Below, in pieces: positions 55,622 to 64,000 of a stretch of DNA of 64,000 nucleotides (the first letter of the stretch is position 1; each line of letters begins with the position of its first letter). Made by a program: the position numbers and the translations under genes. The notes under the pieces were generated by a model. That model was not told the origin of the DNA, did not search any database, and worked only from the letters and a program-made list of their open reading frames with translations. Source of the stretch: Rhizobium favelukesii. Lineage in GTDB: Bacteria; Pseudomonadota; Alphaproteobacteria; Rhizobiales; Rhizobiaceae. The stretch lies in assembly GCF_000577275.2 (NCBI RefSeq), contig NZ_HG916852.1, positions 1,057,001 through 1,121,000 of the forward strand, given 5' to 3'.

Positions 55622-55978
55622 ATGTTGATTTTGATTGCTGGGCCTTACAGGTCCGGGACGCGGGACGATCCCGCAAAAATGGCAGCCAATTTGCAGCGGC
55701 TGGAGCAGCCCTCGCATAGGCTGTTCAAGGCCGGTCACGTGCCGATGATCGGGGAATGGGTGGCTCTGCCGGTGTGGAACGCCGCCGGCGGAAAGGCTGT
55801 TGGTGATGATCTCTACGAAGAGATATTCCACCCCGTTGCCGGTCGCCTGCTGCAGCTTTGCGACGGCGTGCTTCGGCTCGAGGGAGAATCGAAAGGCGCC
55901 GACAACGACGTTCGTATCGCGCGCGAACGCGGCATCCCGGTCTGGCACCGGGTCGAAGATGTTCCGGGCTGTGCCTGA
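55622..55978 (+). CDS. DUF4406 (nucleoside 2-deoxyribosyltransferase-like) protein
   Basis: A 118-residue protein from the ATG at 55622 behind GGAG. The N-terminal LILIAGPYRSGTRDDPAKMAANLQRLEQ and late ADNDVRIARERGIPVW match DUF4406, related to nucleoside 2-deoxyribosyltransferases: a GPY motif near the start, an acidic residue in the DDLYEEI region. Such enzymes exchange or hydrolyse nucleobases. It is divergent from and probably repressed by the DeoR protein. Confidence 0.82.
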   Translation: MLILIAGPYRSGTRDDPAKMAANLQRLEQPSHRLFKAGHVPMIGEWVALPVWNAAGGKAVGDDLYEEIFHPVAGRLLQLCDGVLRLEGESKGADNDVRIARERGIPVWHRVEDVPGCA

Positions 55979-56070
55979 AGCAGCTTGATTTTTGGAGGCC
56001 GGCTTGCCGGCCTCGATCTGTGCGTTTGCAGATAGCCGCGCTATAACGTCAGCATCGAAGGGAGTCGATT

Positions 56071-56688
56071 ATGCTGACATTGTATTTTGCGCCGCACACT
56101 TGCGCGCTTGCAAGCCTCATTGCGCTGGAGGAGTCCGGTCTGCCGTTCAAAACCAAGAAACTGAACTTCGCCGAAGCGGAGCAGCGTTCGCCAGAGTATC
56201 TCGAAATCAACCCGAAGGGCCGGGTCCCCGCGCTTGGGACGGAACGCGGCATCCTAACCGAAACGCCGGCAATCCTGGCCTACATCGCGCAGCTCGCGCC
56301 GGCCGCGCAGCTGGCGCCGCTCGATCCTTTCGAGTTCGCCCGCATGCAGGCCTTCAACAATTACATCTGCGCGACCGTGCATGTGAACCACGCGCATGGC
56401 CGCCGGGGCAGCCGATGGGCGGATGATCCGACGGCTCACGAGGCGATGAAGGCGAAGGTGCCGCAGACCATGAGCGAGTGCTTCGAGCTTATCGACGAGC
56501 GGATGCTGGAGGGCCCGTGGGTCATGGGCGAGTACTACTCGGTCGCCGACCCCTACCTCTTCGTCATGACCGGATGGCTGCGGTCCGATGGCGTCGATCC
56601 GATCCGTTTCAGGAAGTCGACGGCGCACTATGCCCAGATGATGGAGCGCCCGGCCGTCCAGCGAGCATTGGAGCGCGAGCAGGCATAA
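56071..56688 (+). CDS. Glutathione S-transferase
   Basis: A 205-residue GST. The thioredoxin-like N-terminal domain begins MLTLYFAPHTCALASLIALEESGLPFKTKKLN, with NPKGRVPAL (cis-Pro loop) and TETPAILAYIAQ (Glu-Thr glutathione contact). The helical C-terminal domain ends WVMGEYYSVADPYLFVMTGWL. Beta-class GSTs of this sort detoxify electrophiles; the TCAL Cys10 is the typical beta-class position. It stands alone. Confidence 0.93.
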   Translation: MLTLYFAPHTCALASLIALEESGLPFKTKKLNFAEAEQRSPEYLEINPKGRVPALGTERGILTETPAILAYIAQLAPAAQLAPLDPFEFARMQAFNNYICATVHVNHAHGRRGSRWADDPTAHEAMKAKVPQTMSECFELIDERMLEGPWVMGEYYSVADPYLFVMTGWLRSDGVDPIRFRKSTAHYAQMMERPAVQRALEREQA

Positions 56689-56747
56689 CGACCATAGCCG
56701 AAGCGCGAGTGCGACGTTGGTATGGGTGGCGCCTGCAGCGCATGCGC

Positions 56748-57101
56748 TCACCCCTGGAAACGTGCGGCAAGCTTTTTCGGTGCGCGGAACCGCCAGGCGC
56801 CGATCAGCCGCTCTTTCAGTTCCGCGTCGCTGATTTCGCCGGCGCGCAAGGGCAGCGATGGCCAGCCGACATAGTGGTCGGTCTGATAGTAGATGTCGGG
56901 CGCCATCTCGATCAGACGTTCCTTATCGTCGATCGAGACGGAAAGCACGACGGTCTCGTTGTTCTTGACCGCCACAAAGGATTTGCCGCCCACCTTCAGC
57001 GCCGGGTTGCCGTAGGACGTGCTTTCCTCCACGCCTGGCAAATTCGCTTCCGCAGAAAGACGCTTGAGGCGCGCATATATCGTGTCGACGCTGTCGGTCA
57101 T
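56748..57101 (-). CDS. MmcQ/YjbR family protein
   Basis: A 117-residue YjbR-fold protein: LPGVEESTSYGNPALKVGGKSFVAVKNNETVVLSVSIDDKERLIEMAPDIYYQTDHYVGWPSLPLRAGEISDAELKERLIGAWRFRAPKKLAARF. The fold is double-wing DNA-binding-like; the name comes from the mitomycin cluster. It begins four bases inside the stop of the small gene upstream, so they are coupled. Confidence 0.9.
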   Translation of the reverse strand: MTDSVDTIYARLKRLSAEANLPGVEESTSYGNPALKVGGKSFVAVKNNETVVLSVSIDDKERLIEMAPDIYYQTDHYVGWPSLPLRAGEISDAELKERLIGAWRFRAPKKLAARFQG

Positions 57102-57328
57102 GGGCTCGCTCGAATGAAAAGCTCACGCAGACTAGCAGATTTCACGCACCTTGCGAGCGGTTGCGGTTCGGGCTTTGGCGTGCTTGGCTGCGGGCCGAGC
57201 GGCAGGTCCGCCAACGCGGTCGGTGACATCCGCGCCAGATCAGGATGGTACAGCGGATCCCGGTTGATATCAGCGCCGTAGGGCGGCTCTATTGTCTCGA
57301 CGCTAAAGAAAAACTTCAGGATTTGCAT
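57098..57328 (-). CDS. Possible small gene coupled to YjbR
   Basis: A 76-residue frame (MQILKFFFSVETIEPPYGADINRDPLYHPDLARMSPTALADLPLGPQPSTPKPEPQPLARCVKSASLRELFIRASP) whose stop overlaps the YjbR start by four bases (ATGA). GAGG lies seven bases before its ATG. The EPPYGxDInRDPLxHPDLARMSxxxLADLPL stretch looks like a conserved small protein rather than noise, but no function is known. Not certain to be real. Confidence 0.55.
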   Translation of the reverse strand: MQILKFFFSVETIEPPYGADINRDPLYHPDLARMSPTALADLPLGPQPSTPKPEPQPLARCVKSASLRELFIRASP

Positions 57329-57448
57329 GGCGTGCCTCGCTTCCTTTCAGGGTGGCGAACGGAGCATCTGCTCAACACAGGCACATTATTGCGGCCGGCC
57401 GGGCACGTTTCAATTGAGATTACCAATCTCGCAGTATAGAAAAACTAT

Positions 57449-58345
57449 ATGCGGAACCTGAACTCGGTCCACCTGAACGGATTGCGGGCGCTCGAAGCGG
57501 TGGGGCGGCTTGGCTCTCTGCAGGCCGCTGCAGAAGAGCTGGGTGTCTCGATCGGTGCGGTTAGCCAGCAGGTCATCAAGGCCGAAGCGCAGCTCGACCA
57601 CGTGATTTTCGAACGCAGGCCGAAAGGTATGGTCGCGACGGAGGCAGGCGCGCGATTGCTGGCCGGTCTGACGGAGGGCTTCAATGCCTTGTCACAGGCG
57701 GTGGCGACGACACAGCGACGCGACGACGGTATCCTGACAATCTCGGTGGCGCCGGTATTTGCTGCACGCTGGCTCGTCTATCGGCTCGATCGCTTTGCGG
57801 AAAGGCATCCCGAAATCAGCCTGCGGATGGATGCCACCACCCGCCTCGTCAATCCGGCGCTGTGCGATGTCGATATCGGCATTCGCGTCGGAAGCGGGCA
57901 GTGGCCGGATGTGAAGGCGGAATTGTTGCTTGCGCAGGAGGTCTTTCCCGTCTGCTCGCCAGCGATGGCGGCGCGGTTGCGCGAGCCCGCCGATATCCTC
58001 TCGCTTCCGGCGGTGATCGACGGCCGCGCCATGTTCACCTGGGAGGTTTGGATGCGCGAGGCTGGCCTTTCGGGTGCCACGCTTGAGACGCGCCACGTCT
58101 TCAACGACGCCTCGCTCTGCCTCGATGCGGCAATCGCAGGGCAGGGCGTCATGCTCGCCTGGCAGACTCTGGCGGACTTTGCCCTGCAGCAGGGACAGCT
58201 GGTCGCACCGTTTGCCATCCGCGCCAAAACCGGCTTCGGCCACTATTTCATAACGGCCGAAGGTTCGCGCGAGCCCAAGAGCGTCAGGGATTTCAAGGCC
58301 TGGATCCGTGAGGAAATGGCCGGCACCCTGAAGCTCTTTGCCTGA
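57449..58345 (+). CDS. LysR-family regulator (GcvA-like)
   Basis: A 298-residue LysR regulator. The HTH is NGLRALEAVGRLGSLQAAAEELGVSIGAVSQQVIKAEAQLDHVIFERRPKGMVATEAGARLL (about 10-72), and the C-terminal effector domain has LTISVAPVFAARWLVYRLDRFAERHPEISLRMDATTRLVNPALCDVDIGIRVGSGQWPDVKAELL, which is the GcvA-like pattern. It ends one base before the convergent GST gene. The target cannot be told. Confidence 0.92.
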   Translation: MRNLNSVHLNGLRALEAVGRLGSLQAAAEELGVSIGAVSQQVIKAEAQLDHVIFERRPKGMVATEAGARLLAGLTEGFNALSQAVATTQRRDDGILTISVAPVFAARWLVYRLDRFAERHPEISLRMDATTRLVNPALCDVDIGIRVGSGQWPDVKAELLLAQEVFPVCSPAMAARLREPADILSLPAVIDGRAMFTWEVWMREAGLSGATLETRHVFNDASLCLDAAIAGQGVMLAWQTLADFALQQGQLVAPFAIRAKTGFGHYFITAEGSREPKSVRDFKAWIREEMAGTLKLFA

Positions 58346-59005
58346 TCAGACCGGCTCCTCGGAACGCGTCGCCTGCATGGCAATATAGGCCGGACGAGAC
58401 TGGCAGCGCTTGATCCAGGCGCTGATATTGGGATGGGCGTCAAACAGCGCCTGTTGCGTCTGCGCGTAGCGAAGCACCTCGGCGATATTGAGATCGGCGG
58501 CGGTGAAGCGGTTGCCAACAATGTAATCGTTGGTCGCCAGGTGCTTCTCCAGCGTCGCGAATGGCTTTTTCAGCGAGCGCACAGCAACGTTGATCGTCGC
58601 CTTGCCGTCGTCGCTGTTCTGCTTCTCATCGTCGTAGACGTAGACGATCCTCACCGAATGCGGTTCCACCTCGGTTGCCGCCCAGATCGTCCACATGGTC
58701 ATCAAACCGTCTTCCTCGACTGTTTTACCGGAAAGCGGTCCGCCATGCTTGCGCGCGAGATAGAGCGTGATGGCAAGCGACTCGTGCATCACGAGGTCGC
58801 CGTCCTTGATGCTCGGGATGAGCGCCATCGGATTGATCGCCAGAAAGTCCGGCGACAGCGTGTTGATCAACGCATCGGCGGCGAGCGGGTTGGCAAGGCG
58901 CCGCGCTTGAATGACGCGCACGGACTCGAATTCCAGCCCGAGCTCTTCCACCATCCAGTAAACGCGCGAGGCGCGCGAGCGATAGACCCCATAGATCGTC
59001 AGCAT
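58346..59005 (-). CDS. Glutathione S-transferase
   Basis: A 219-residue GST distinct from that at 56071: [36 protein letters not shown], the cis-Pro loop [32 protein letters not shown] (ES pair), and C-terminal [25 protein letters not shown]. The SRASRV position suggests a Ser-type rather than Cys-type active site. Its stop meets the convergent LysR stop without a gap. Confidence 0.92.
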   Translation of the reverse strand: MLTIYGVYRSRASRVYWMVEELGLEFESVRVIQARRLANPLAADALINTLSPDFLAINPMALIPSIKDGDLVMHESLAITLYLARKHGGPLSGKTVEEDGLMTMWTIWAATEVEPHSVRIVYVYDDEKQNSDDGKATINVAVRSLKKPFATLEKHLATNDYIVGNRFTAADLNIAEVLRYAQTQQALFDAHPNISAWIKRCQSRPAYIAMQATRSEEPV

Positions 59006-59104
59006 GTCGATGTCCCCCTTGTTCGGCTGGCCTCAGGGTAGGAGCCGAAGCGTCACGGCGGAAGCTGCCAAGCCTTATGAATCGATGAAAGCTTTTGATG
59101 CATC

Positions 59105-60481
59105 TCAGGAGATGCGGTTGCGCTCGACCGTCAGTTGCCCATAGGGCGAGGAACCCGCCGTCGCCAGCTCGCCGGACACCTTCTTGTCCCATTCGAAACC
59201 GAGGACTGCACCGTCTGGTGTTTCCTGAAACACGTTGTCGGTGATGACGGCCGGTCCCGCGCCCTTGGCGACCGAGACGGCGCAGCCGACAGGCGCCTTG
59301 CGGATGATATTGCCGGTCACGACGAGATTACGCAGATAGGGTCCCCAACCGAGTTGCATGCCCCACCGCGGCGCACCTTCGATGACGTTGCCGGAGACCA
59401 GCGTATCGGCCTCGGCGGCGATGCCGATGCCGAAGCCGACCTCGTGTTCATAGGGGCCTTTCAAGGTCAGGTTGCGCACCACGTTGCCGGTGACGCTTGC
59501 CAGCCTGCCGCCCTGGTCGAAATTGGCGATCGAGATGCCGTTCGCCGCGCCATCCACCATGTTGTCGGAGACGAGGGCGCCCTGGAACTCGAATTCGACG
59601 TAGATCGCCGTCTCGCCCGAGCGCTGGCACTGGTTGCCGGTGATCTGGATGTTGGAGGCCGAGTTGGCGCGGATGGCGGTGAAGGCGCAATCGGAGATGT
59701 GGTTGTTCGCCACCATGACATTGTCGGCGCGAAAGATGTTGATGCCATTGCCGTTCTGGCCGGTGCCGCCGGCATTGGCCTTGATCCTGTGGATGCGGTT
59801 GCCGTTGACGACGCTGTTGTCGACCGCCTTCTTCCAGCGATGCACGAGAATGCCGCCATTGCCGCAGTCGAAGACCTCGTTGCCGGTGATCGAGAGGCCG
59901 TTGGCTTCGACGGCATAGATGCCGGATTGGGCGGCACCCGATATGCGGCTGCGCTCGATCCGTCCGCCGCATCGCTCGAGCTGGACGGCGTGTTTGCGGC
60001 TGCCGCCGATCTCGCAATTGTCGATCAGCACCTCGTCGACGCCGGTAAATTGCAGCAGCGCGCTGGCATAGTCGCCAAGCCAGCGGTTCTGCCCGTCGAT
60101 GACGATGTCCGACAGTTCGACGCGCTTGATGTTCTCTGCGCTGAAGAGGTGGCCGTCGCCGGTGTAGACGATGCGTGATGCGCCGGGCACGCCTGTTATG
60201 CGGGTATTCTCCGGTAGCACGAGATTGGAAACCTTGTAGGTGCCTGGCGGCAGGAAAACCGGGACATTTTCTGCGGCGGCCTGATCGATCATTTTCTGCA
60301 GGCTGACGCTTTTTCGATCGGCCGCGCTCGACGTCGTCTTGTACCGGACGGCATCGATCGGTCCGCGCAGATCGCCCTCCCGCGTGGTCGCGAAGCTGCG
60401 GAAGGCAATCAGCGTAAGCGCGGATGCTCCCGCAAGACGGAGCAGGTGACGGCGCGAGGAGACCAACGAACTGTTTTTCAT
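59105..60481 (-). CDS. Tat-exported right-handed beta-helix protein (TIGR03808)
   Basis: From the ATG at 60481 the product has 458 residues. It has a twin-arginine signal (SSRRHLLRLAG, residues 8-18) ending before ATTREGD. The rest is parallel beta-helix repeats (PbH1): the many VTGNxxxG, ITGNQCQRSGETAIYVEF, VMVANNHISDCAF and LVVTGNIIRKAPVG segments. It matches the TIGR03808 Tat-translocated repetitive family of Rhizobiales. Beta-helix proteins of this kind often bind or cut polysaccharide, but no lyase residues can be assigned. The longer frame to 60895 overlaps the next gene and is not used. Confidence 0.88.
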   Translation of the reverse strand: MKNSSLVSSRRHLLRLAGASALTLIAFRSFATTREGDLRGPIDAVRYKTTSSAADRKSVSLQKMIDQAAAENVPVFLPPGTYKVSNLVLPENTRITGVPGASRIVYTGDGHLFSAENIKRVELSDIVIDGQNRWLGDYASALLQFTGVDEVLIDNCEIGGSRKHAVQLERCGGRIERSRISGAAQSGIYAVEANGLSITGNEVFDCGNGGILVHRWKKAVDNSVVNGNRIHRIKANAGGTGQNGNGINIFRADNVMVANNHISDCAFTAIRANSASNIQITGNQCQRSGETAIYVEFEFQGALVSDNMVDGAANGISIANFDQGGRLASVTGNVVRNLTLKGPYEHEVGFGIGIAAEADTLVSGNVIEGAPRWGMQLGWGPYLRNLVVTGNIIRKAPVGCAVSVAKGAGPAVITDNVFQETPDGAVLGFEWDKKVSGELATAGSSPYGQLTVERNRIS

Positions 60482-60613
60482 TCGGTAAGCTCTGCAGGAA
60501 ACGTGCCAGCGCACCTGTTTCATTTCGATACAGGCGACAGTTTCAGGAGCACGACGCTTGTCCGAACCTGCATCCCACTGGCCCTTCCGTTCTTTCCCGC
60601 TATCTTTGCACGC

Positions 60614-61624
60614 ATGAAACCAGACGCCTTGCTCTATCCCGCCCCCGAGGGGCTCTATTGTCCGGAGGGGGGATTCTATGTGGATCCCGTGCGACCGGTA
60701 GAGCGAGCGCTGATAACCCACGGCCATTCGGACCACGCGCGACCCGGCCACACAAACGTGCTCGCCACGCGACAGACGCTGGACATCATGCAGATCCGCT
60801 ATGGTGACGGCTTCTGCGCAAGCGAGCAGGCAGCGGCGTTCGCAGAGGAGATCCTGATCAATGGCGTCAGGGTCAGCTTCCATCCTGCCGGCCATGTGCT
60901 CGGCTCCGCGCAGATCGCCATCGAAAAGAACGGTACCCGCATCGTTGTCTCAGGCGACTACAAACGACGGGCGGACCCGACGTGCGCTGCCTACGTGCCG
61001 GTTCCCTGCGATGTCTTCATCACCGAGGCCACCTTTGGGCTGCCCGTCTTTCATCATCCGGATCCGGTCGATGAGATGGGCAAGCTCTATGCGTCGCTGC
61101 GCCAGTTTCCGGAGCGCACGCATCTGATCGGGGCCTATGCGCTTGGCAAGGCACAGCGGGTCATCCGTCTGCTGCGCGATACCGGTTATGACCAGCCGAT
61201 CTATATTCATGGCGCGATGGAAAGGCTCTGCGACTACTATGTAGGGCAGGGCATTGATCTCGGTGAGCTTCGCCCCGCGACCATCGAAAGTCGTGACAGA
61301 TCCGCCTTCATGGGAGCCGTCGTCGTCGGTCCGTCCTCTGCCTTTGCAGATCGCTGGGCGCGCCGCTTCCATGAACCCTTGCCGGCTTTCGCCTCGGGCT
61401 GGATGATGGTGCGTCAGCGCGCCAAACAGCAAGGCGTCGAACTGCCGCTCGTCATCTCCGACCATTGTGATTGGCCCGAGCTCACAGAGACAATCACCGA
61501 TCTGCATCCGGGGGAGGTGTGGGTCACGCATGGCCGTGAGGAAGCCCTGGTGCGCTGGTGCCAGCTGCAGGGAATCAGGGCCCGACCGCTCCACCTGGTC
61601 GGCTACGAAGATGAGGCCGATTGA
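60614..61624 (+). CDS. Ligase-associated DNA exonuclease (MBL fold)
   Basis: A 336-residue metallo-beta-lactamase/beta-CASP-like exonuclease. ALITHGHSDHARPGH has the HxHxDH metal motif and FHPAGHVLGSAQI and VVSGDYKRRADPT carry further ligands, as in SNM1/Artemis-like DNA nucleases. It is translationally coupled (ATGA) with the DNA ligase, the hallmark of this exonuclease-ligase repair pair in Rhizobiales. The ATG at 60614 fits the family start MKPDALLYPAPEGLYCPEGGFYVDP. Confidence 0.93.
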   Translation: MKPDALLYPAPEGLYCPEGGFYVDPVRPVERALITHGHSDHARPGHTNVLATRQTLDIMQIRYGDGFCASEQAAAFAEEILINGVRVSFHPAGHVLGSAQIAIEKNGTRIVVSGDYKRRADPTCAAYVPVPCDVFITEATFGLPVFHHPDPVDEMGKLYASLRQFPERTHLIGAYALGKAQRVIRLLRDTGYDQPIYIHGAMERLCDYYVGQGIDLGELRPATIESRDRSAFMGAVVVGPSSAFADRWARRFHEPLPAFASGWMMVRQRAKQQGVELPLVISDHCDWPELTETITDLHPGEVWVTHGREEALVRWCQLQGIRARPLHLVGYEDEAD

Positions 61625-63252
61625 TGAAAGCATTCGCCGACCTGCTCGACCGCCTCGTGCTCACCCCCAGCCGCAACGGCAAGCTGAAGCTGCTCACCGA
61701 TTACTTCCGAAACACCCCGGACCCGGATCGCGGCTACGGTCTTGCCGCCATTGCCGGCACGCTCGAAGTGCGCAACGTCAAGCCAGCCATGCTGCGCGAG
61801 TTGGTGCTGGAACGCATGGATGACGTGCTCTTTCGCTATTCTTACGACTATGTCGGCGATCTCGCAGAAACGATTTCCCTGGTGTGGGACAACGAGAAGG
61901 ACATCGAGCGGTCGCCGCTTGCCCAGCCGCGTCTCGGCGAGGTCCTCACGCAGATGAATGCACTCGGCCGCACCGAGGTACGCAGCTTCGTGCGCGATCT
62001 GCTCGACAGGCTGGATACCTCAGGTCGCTTCGCCTTCATCAAGCTCGCGACCGGGGCGCTGCGCATCGGCGTTTCCTCGCGTCTGGCGAAGCAGGCGCTC
62101 GCCGATCTCGGCAGCCGAGACGTGACGGAAATCGAGACGCTGTGGCATGGCCTGCAGCCGCCCTATGAATCCTTGTTTCGTTGGCTGGAAGGGCAGGGCG
62201 ACAAGCCGATCCTGGCAACGCCTGCAATCTTCCACTCCGTCATGCTCGCCAATCCGGTCGAGGAGGGGGATCTGGATCAACTTGATCCAGCCGAATATGC
62301 CGCGGAATGGAAATGGGACGGCATCCGCGTGCAGCTGTCGCGCTCCGGCGACACGCGCAAGATCTACTCGCGCTCCGGCGACGATATCTCAGGCGCGTTC
62401 CCCGATATCCTTGAGTCGATCAGCTTCGACGGCGTCGTCGACGGCGAGCTGCTGGTCGGGGGAACGAGACGCTCGAACAGCCCGACGCGCACCTTTTCCG
62501 ATCTGCAGCAACGCCTGAACCGCAAGACGGTGACGACGAAGATGCTCGACGAGTATCCAGCCTTCATTCGTGCCTACGATTTGCTTTTCGATCGGGAGGA
62601 GGACGTGCGTGGCCGCTCCTACGTCGATCGCCGTGCGCGTCTTGCGGAGGTCATCGATAGCGCGCCGCACGACCGCTTCGACCTCTCCCCTCTGGTGGAA
62701 TTCTCTTCATGGGACGAACTGGACGAGCTGCGGTCGATGCCGCCGGACCCTGTCATCGAAGGGGTGATGATCAAGCGCCGCGACAGCATCTATCAGGCCG
62801 GGCGACTGAAGGGGCCTTGGTTCAAGTGGAAGCGCAATCCCTACAATGTCGACGCCGTGCTGATGTATGCGCAGCGCGGCCACGGCAAGCGCTCGAGCTA
62901 TTATTCGGACTTCACCTTTGGTGTGTGGACCGAGACCCCGGAAGGAGAACAGCTGGTTCCCGTCGGCAAGGCCTATTTTGGCTTCACGGATGCCGAACTC
63001 GAAGTGCTGGACAAGTTCGTTCGCAACAACACGACGGAGCGGTTTGGCCCTGTGCGGGCCGTCAGAGCGGACAAGGACTTCGGCTTCGTCGTGGAAGTCG
63101 CCTTCGAAGGCATCAACCGCTCGACCCGCCACAAGTCGGGCGTGGCAATGCGCTTTCCGCGAATCGCGCGCCTGCGTCCCGACAAACCGTCCTACGAGGC
63201 GGATCGCCTTCAGACGCTGGTCGCCATGATCGATGCCAAGGGTCAGCAGTAG
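61624..63252 (+). CDS. ATP-dependent DNA ligase (cisplatin-response type)
   Basis: A 542-residue ATP-dependent ligase. The adenylated lysine is in EWKWDGIRVQL (Lys230) and the other motifs are YSRSGDDIS, DGVVDGELLVG, and PWFKWKRNPYN. The N-terminal 200 residues form the DNA-binding domain. Together with the upstream exonuclease it belongs to the repair pair active on crosslink damage in alphaproteobacteria. Start ATG at 61624 lies in the ATGA overlap with the exonuclease stop. Confidence 0.94.
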   Translation: MKAFADLLDRLVLTPSRNGKLKLLTDYFRNTPDPDRGYGLAAIAGTLEVRNVKPAMLRELVLERMDDVLFRYSYDYVGDLAETISLVWDNEKDIERSPLAQPRLGEVLTQMNALGRTEVRSFVRDLLDRLDTSGRFAFIKLATGALRIGVSSRLAKQALADLGSRDVTEIETLWHGLQPPYESLFRWLEGQGDKPILATPAIFHSVMLANPVEEGDLDQLDPAEYAAEWKWDGIRVQLSRSGDTRKIYSRSGDDISGAFPDILESISFDGVVDGELLVGGTRRSNSPTRTFSDLQQRLNRKTVTTKMLDEYPAFIRAYDLLFDREEDVRGRSYVDRRARLAEVIDSAPHDRFDLSPLVEFSSWDELDELRSMPPDPVIEGVMIKRRDSIYQAGRLKGPWFKWKRNPYNVDAVLMYAQRGHGKRSSYYSDFTFGVWTETPEGEQLVPVGKAYFGFTDAELEVLDKFVRNNTTERFGPVRAVRADKDFGFVVEVAFEGINRSTRHKSGVAMRFPRIARLRPDKPSYEADRLQTLVAMIDAKGQQ

Positions 63253-63362
63253 GCTTTTCTGGAGCAAAACGCCGCAGGGCCACCTTTTTCAACACAACGT
63301 GTGTTGGCGACCGCGCGCTTCCGGTGCAATTCTCGAACCGCCGGGAACAATGGAAGTGTGAA

Positions 63363-64000
63363 ATGACGTCAGACGAAGGTAATGCATTTTTCCGCCACCG
63401 CCGCATGGTTCTTGCCGGCCTGGCCGGAGCCCTTGTACTCCCGGGCATAGCAAGTGCATTCGAGGTTCCGGAGGTGCCAAAGCTGATCGATCATGATTAT
63501 GCCAAGGCCCGCAAGCGCTTCCGCACCAAGCTGCTCCAGAAGGGGCCGGCTCCCGACAAGTACGAACCGCTGGATGCGCCTCCGGAGGGCGAGAAGATTC
63601 TCTATCGGTCCGGCTACGGCGGCGAATTGGAGCTGGTTGCCTGGGTCTCCAAGTACAAGCGCGGTAGCAAGCCGAAGCCCGGCGTTCTTTTCCTGCACGG
63701 CGGCAACGCCATGGGTCTTGGCCACTGGGTTCTGCTCAAGACCTATGCCGATGCCGGCTTCGTGGTGATGATGCCATCGCTGCGTGGCGAAAACGGCCAG
63801 ATGGGCAATTTCTCCGGTTTCTATGACGAGGTGGATGACGTGCTTTCAGCGGCCGATCGTCTGCGCCATCTTCCGGGCGTCGATGCCGATCGTCTGTTTA
63901 TCGCCGGCCACAGCATTGGCGGCACGCTGACCATGCTTGCGGCGATGAGCAGCCACAAGTTCCGTGCCGCCGCGCCGATCTCGGGCAATCCGGACGCTTT
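63363..64000 (+). CDS. Secreted alpha/beta hydrolase, 3' end outside window
   Basis: A frame of 212 codons open to the right edge, starting ATG at 63363. The N-terminus MTSDEGNAFFRHRRMVLAGLAGALVLPGIASA is a signal peptide with Arg-rich n-region. The hydrolase core has the oxyanion segment GVLFLHGGNAMG, the PSLRGENGQMGNFSG loop, and the nucleophile elbow AGHSIGGTL (Ser), like prolyl oligopeptidase-type dienelactone hydrolases. The catalytic Asp and His lie beyond the window. Confidence 0.85.
   Translation, partial: MTSDEGNAFFRHRRMVLAGLAGALVLPGIASAFEVPEVPKLIDHDYAKARKRFRTKLLQKGPAPDKYEPLDAPPEGEKILYRSGYGGELELVAWVSKYKRGSKPKPGVLFLHGGNAMGLGHWVLLKTYADAGFVVMMPSLRGENGQMGNFSGFYDEVDDVLSAADRLRHLPGVDADRLFIAGHSIGGTLTMLAAMSSHKFRAAAPISGNPDA

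Overview
The window reads as a continuous stretch of a Rhizobiales chromosome, most probably Sinorhizobium/Ensifer. The supporting signs are high GC with dense ATGA-type gene overlaps, a CcrM (GANTC) methyltransferase, ppdK, a cysH-cysDN sulfate cluster with an Rrf2 regulator, a betI-betB-betA choline operon carrying a RIME-like palindromic element, a TIGR03808-type Tat protein, and the rhizobial pair of a ligase-associated exonuclease and DNA ligase. This assignment rests on recognised families and remembered gene order; no database search was possible.

Layout. 0-5 kb: end of a YqgE gene, a zinc-ribbon peptidase, a membrane GGDEF/EAL protein. 5-8 kb: reverse operon thrC, M16 peptidase, GNAT, GGDEF/EAL. 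8-13.4 kb: lipoprotein, lipid kinase, MBL and HAD hydrolases, an ArsR regulator divergent from two small monooxygenase-like genes. 13.4-13.9 kb: a decayed MNT/HEPN toxin-antitoxin pair. 14-23 kb: ccrM, the mutY operon, and the DUF721-dsbA-smc run. 23-30 kb: ppdK and small conserved genes, ending at tRNA-Gln. 31.2-36 kb: tRNA-Pro followed by the most accessory-looking part, with an IS3 remnant and a gene of about 3 kb encoding a protein built wholly of octapeptide repeats in a 408-bp higher-order unit, broken by one extra base. 36-41 kb: ureidoglycine aminohydrolase and sulfate assimilation. 41-46.6 kb: DUF6152/DUF6644-like pair, ParE remnant, choline-to-betaine operon (no betC). 46.6-64 kb: HdeD, orphan ParD, EAL-CBS-GGDEF protein, quinone oxidoreductase, MFS/SufR-like divergon, asparaginase, DeoR/DUF4406 divergon, glutathione transferases, YjbR, LysR, a Tat right-handed beta-helix protein, the exonuclease-ligase pair and a truncated alpha/beta hydrolase.

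How the genes work together. cysN, cysD and cysH carry sulfate to sulfite and face a cysteine-bearing Rrf2 regulator that probably senses iron-sulfur or cysteine status. BetB and BetA oxidise choline to glycine betaine under BetI, whose operator is visible. CcrM, Smc and DUF721 tie to chromosome replication and segregation. Two large cyclic-di-GMP proteins lie 43 kb apart. The strongest novelty candidates are the octad-repeat gene beside tRNA-Pro, the two paired operator arrays (52.1 kb and 55.5 kb), and three broken or orphaned toxin-antitoxin loci.
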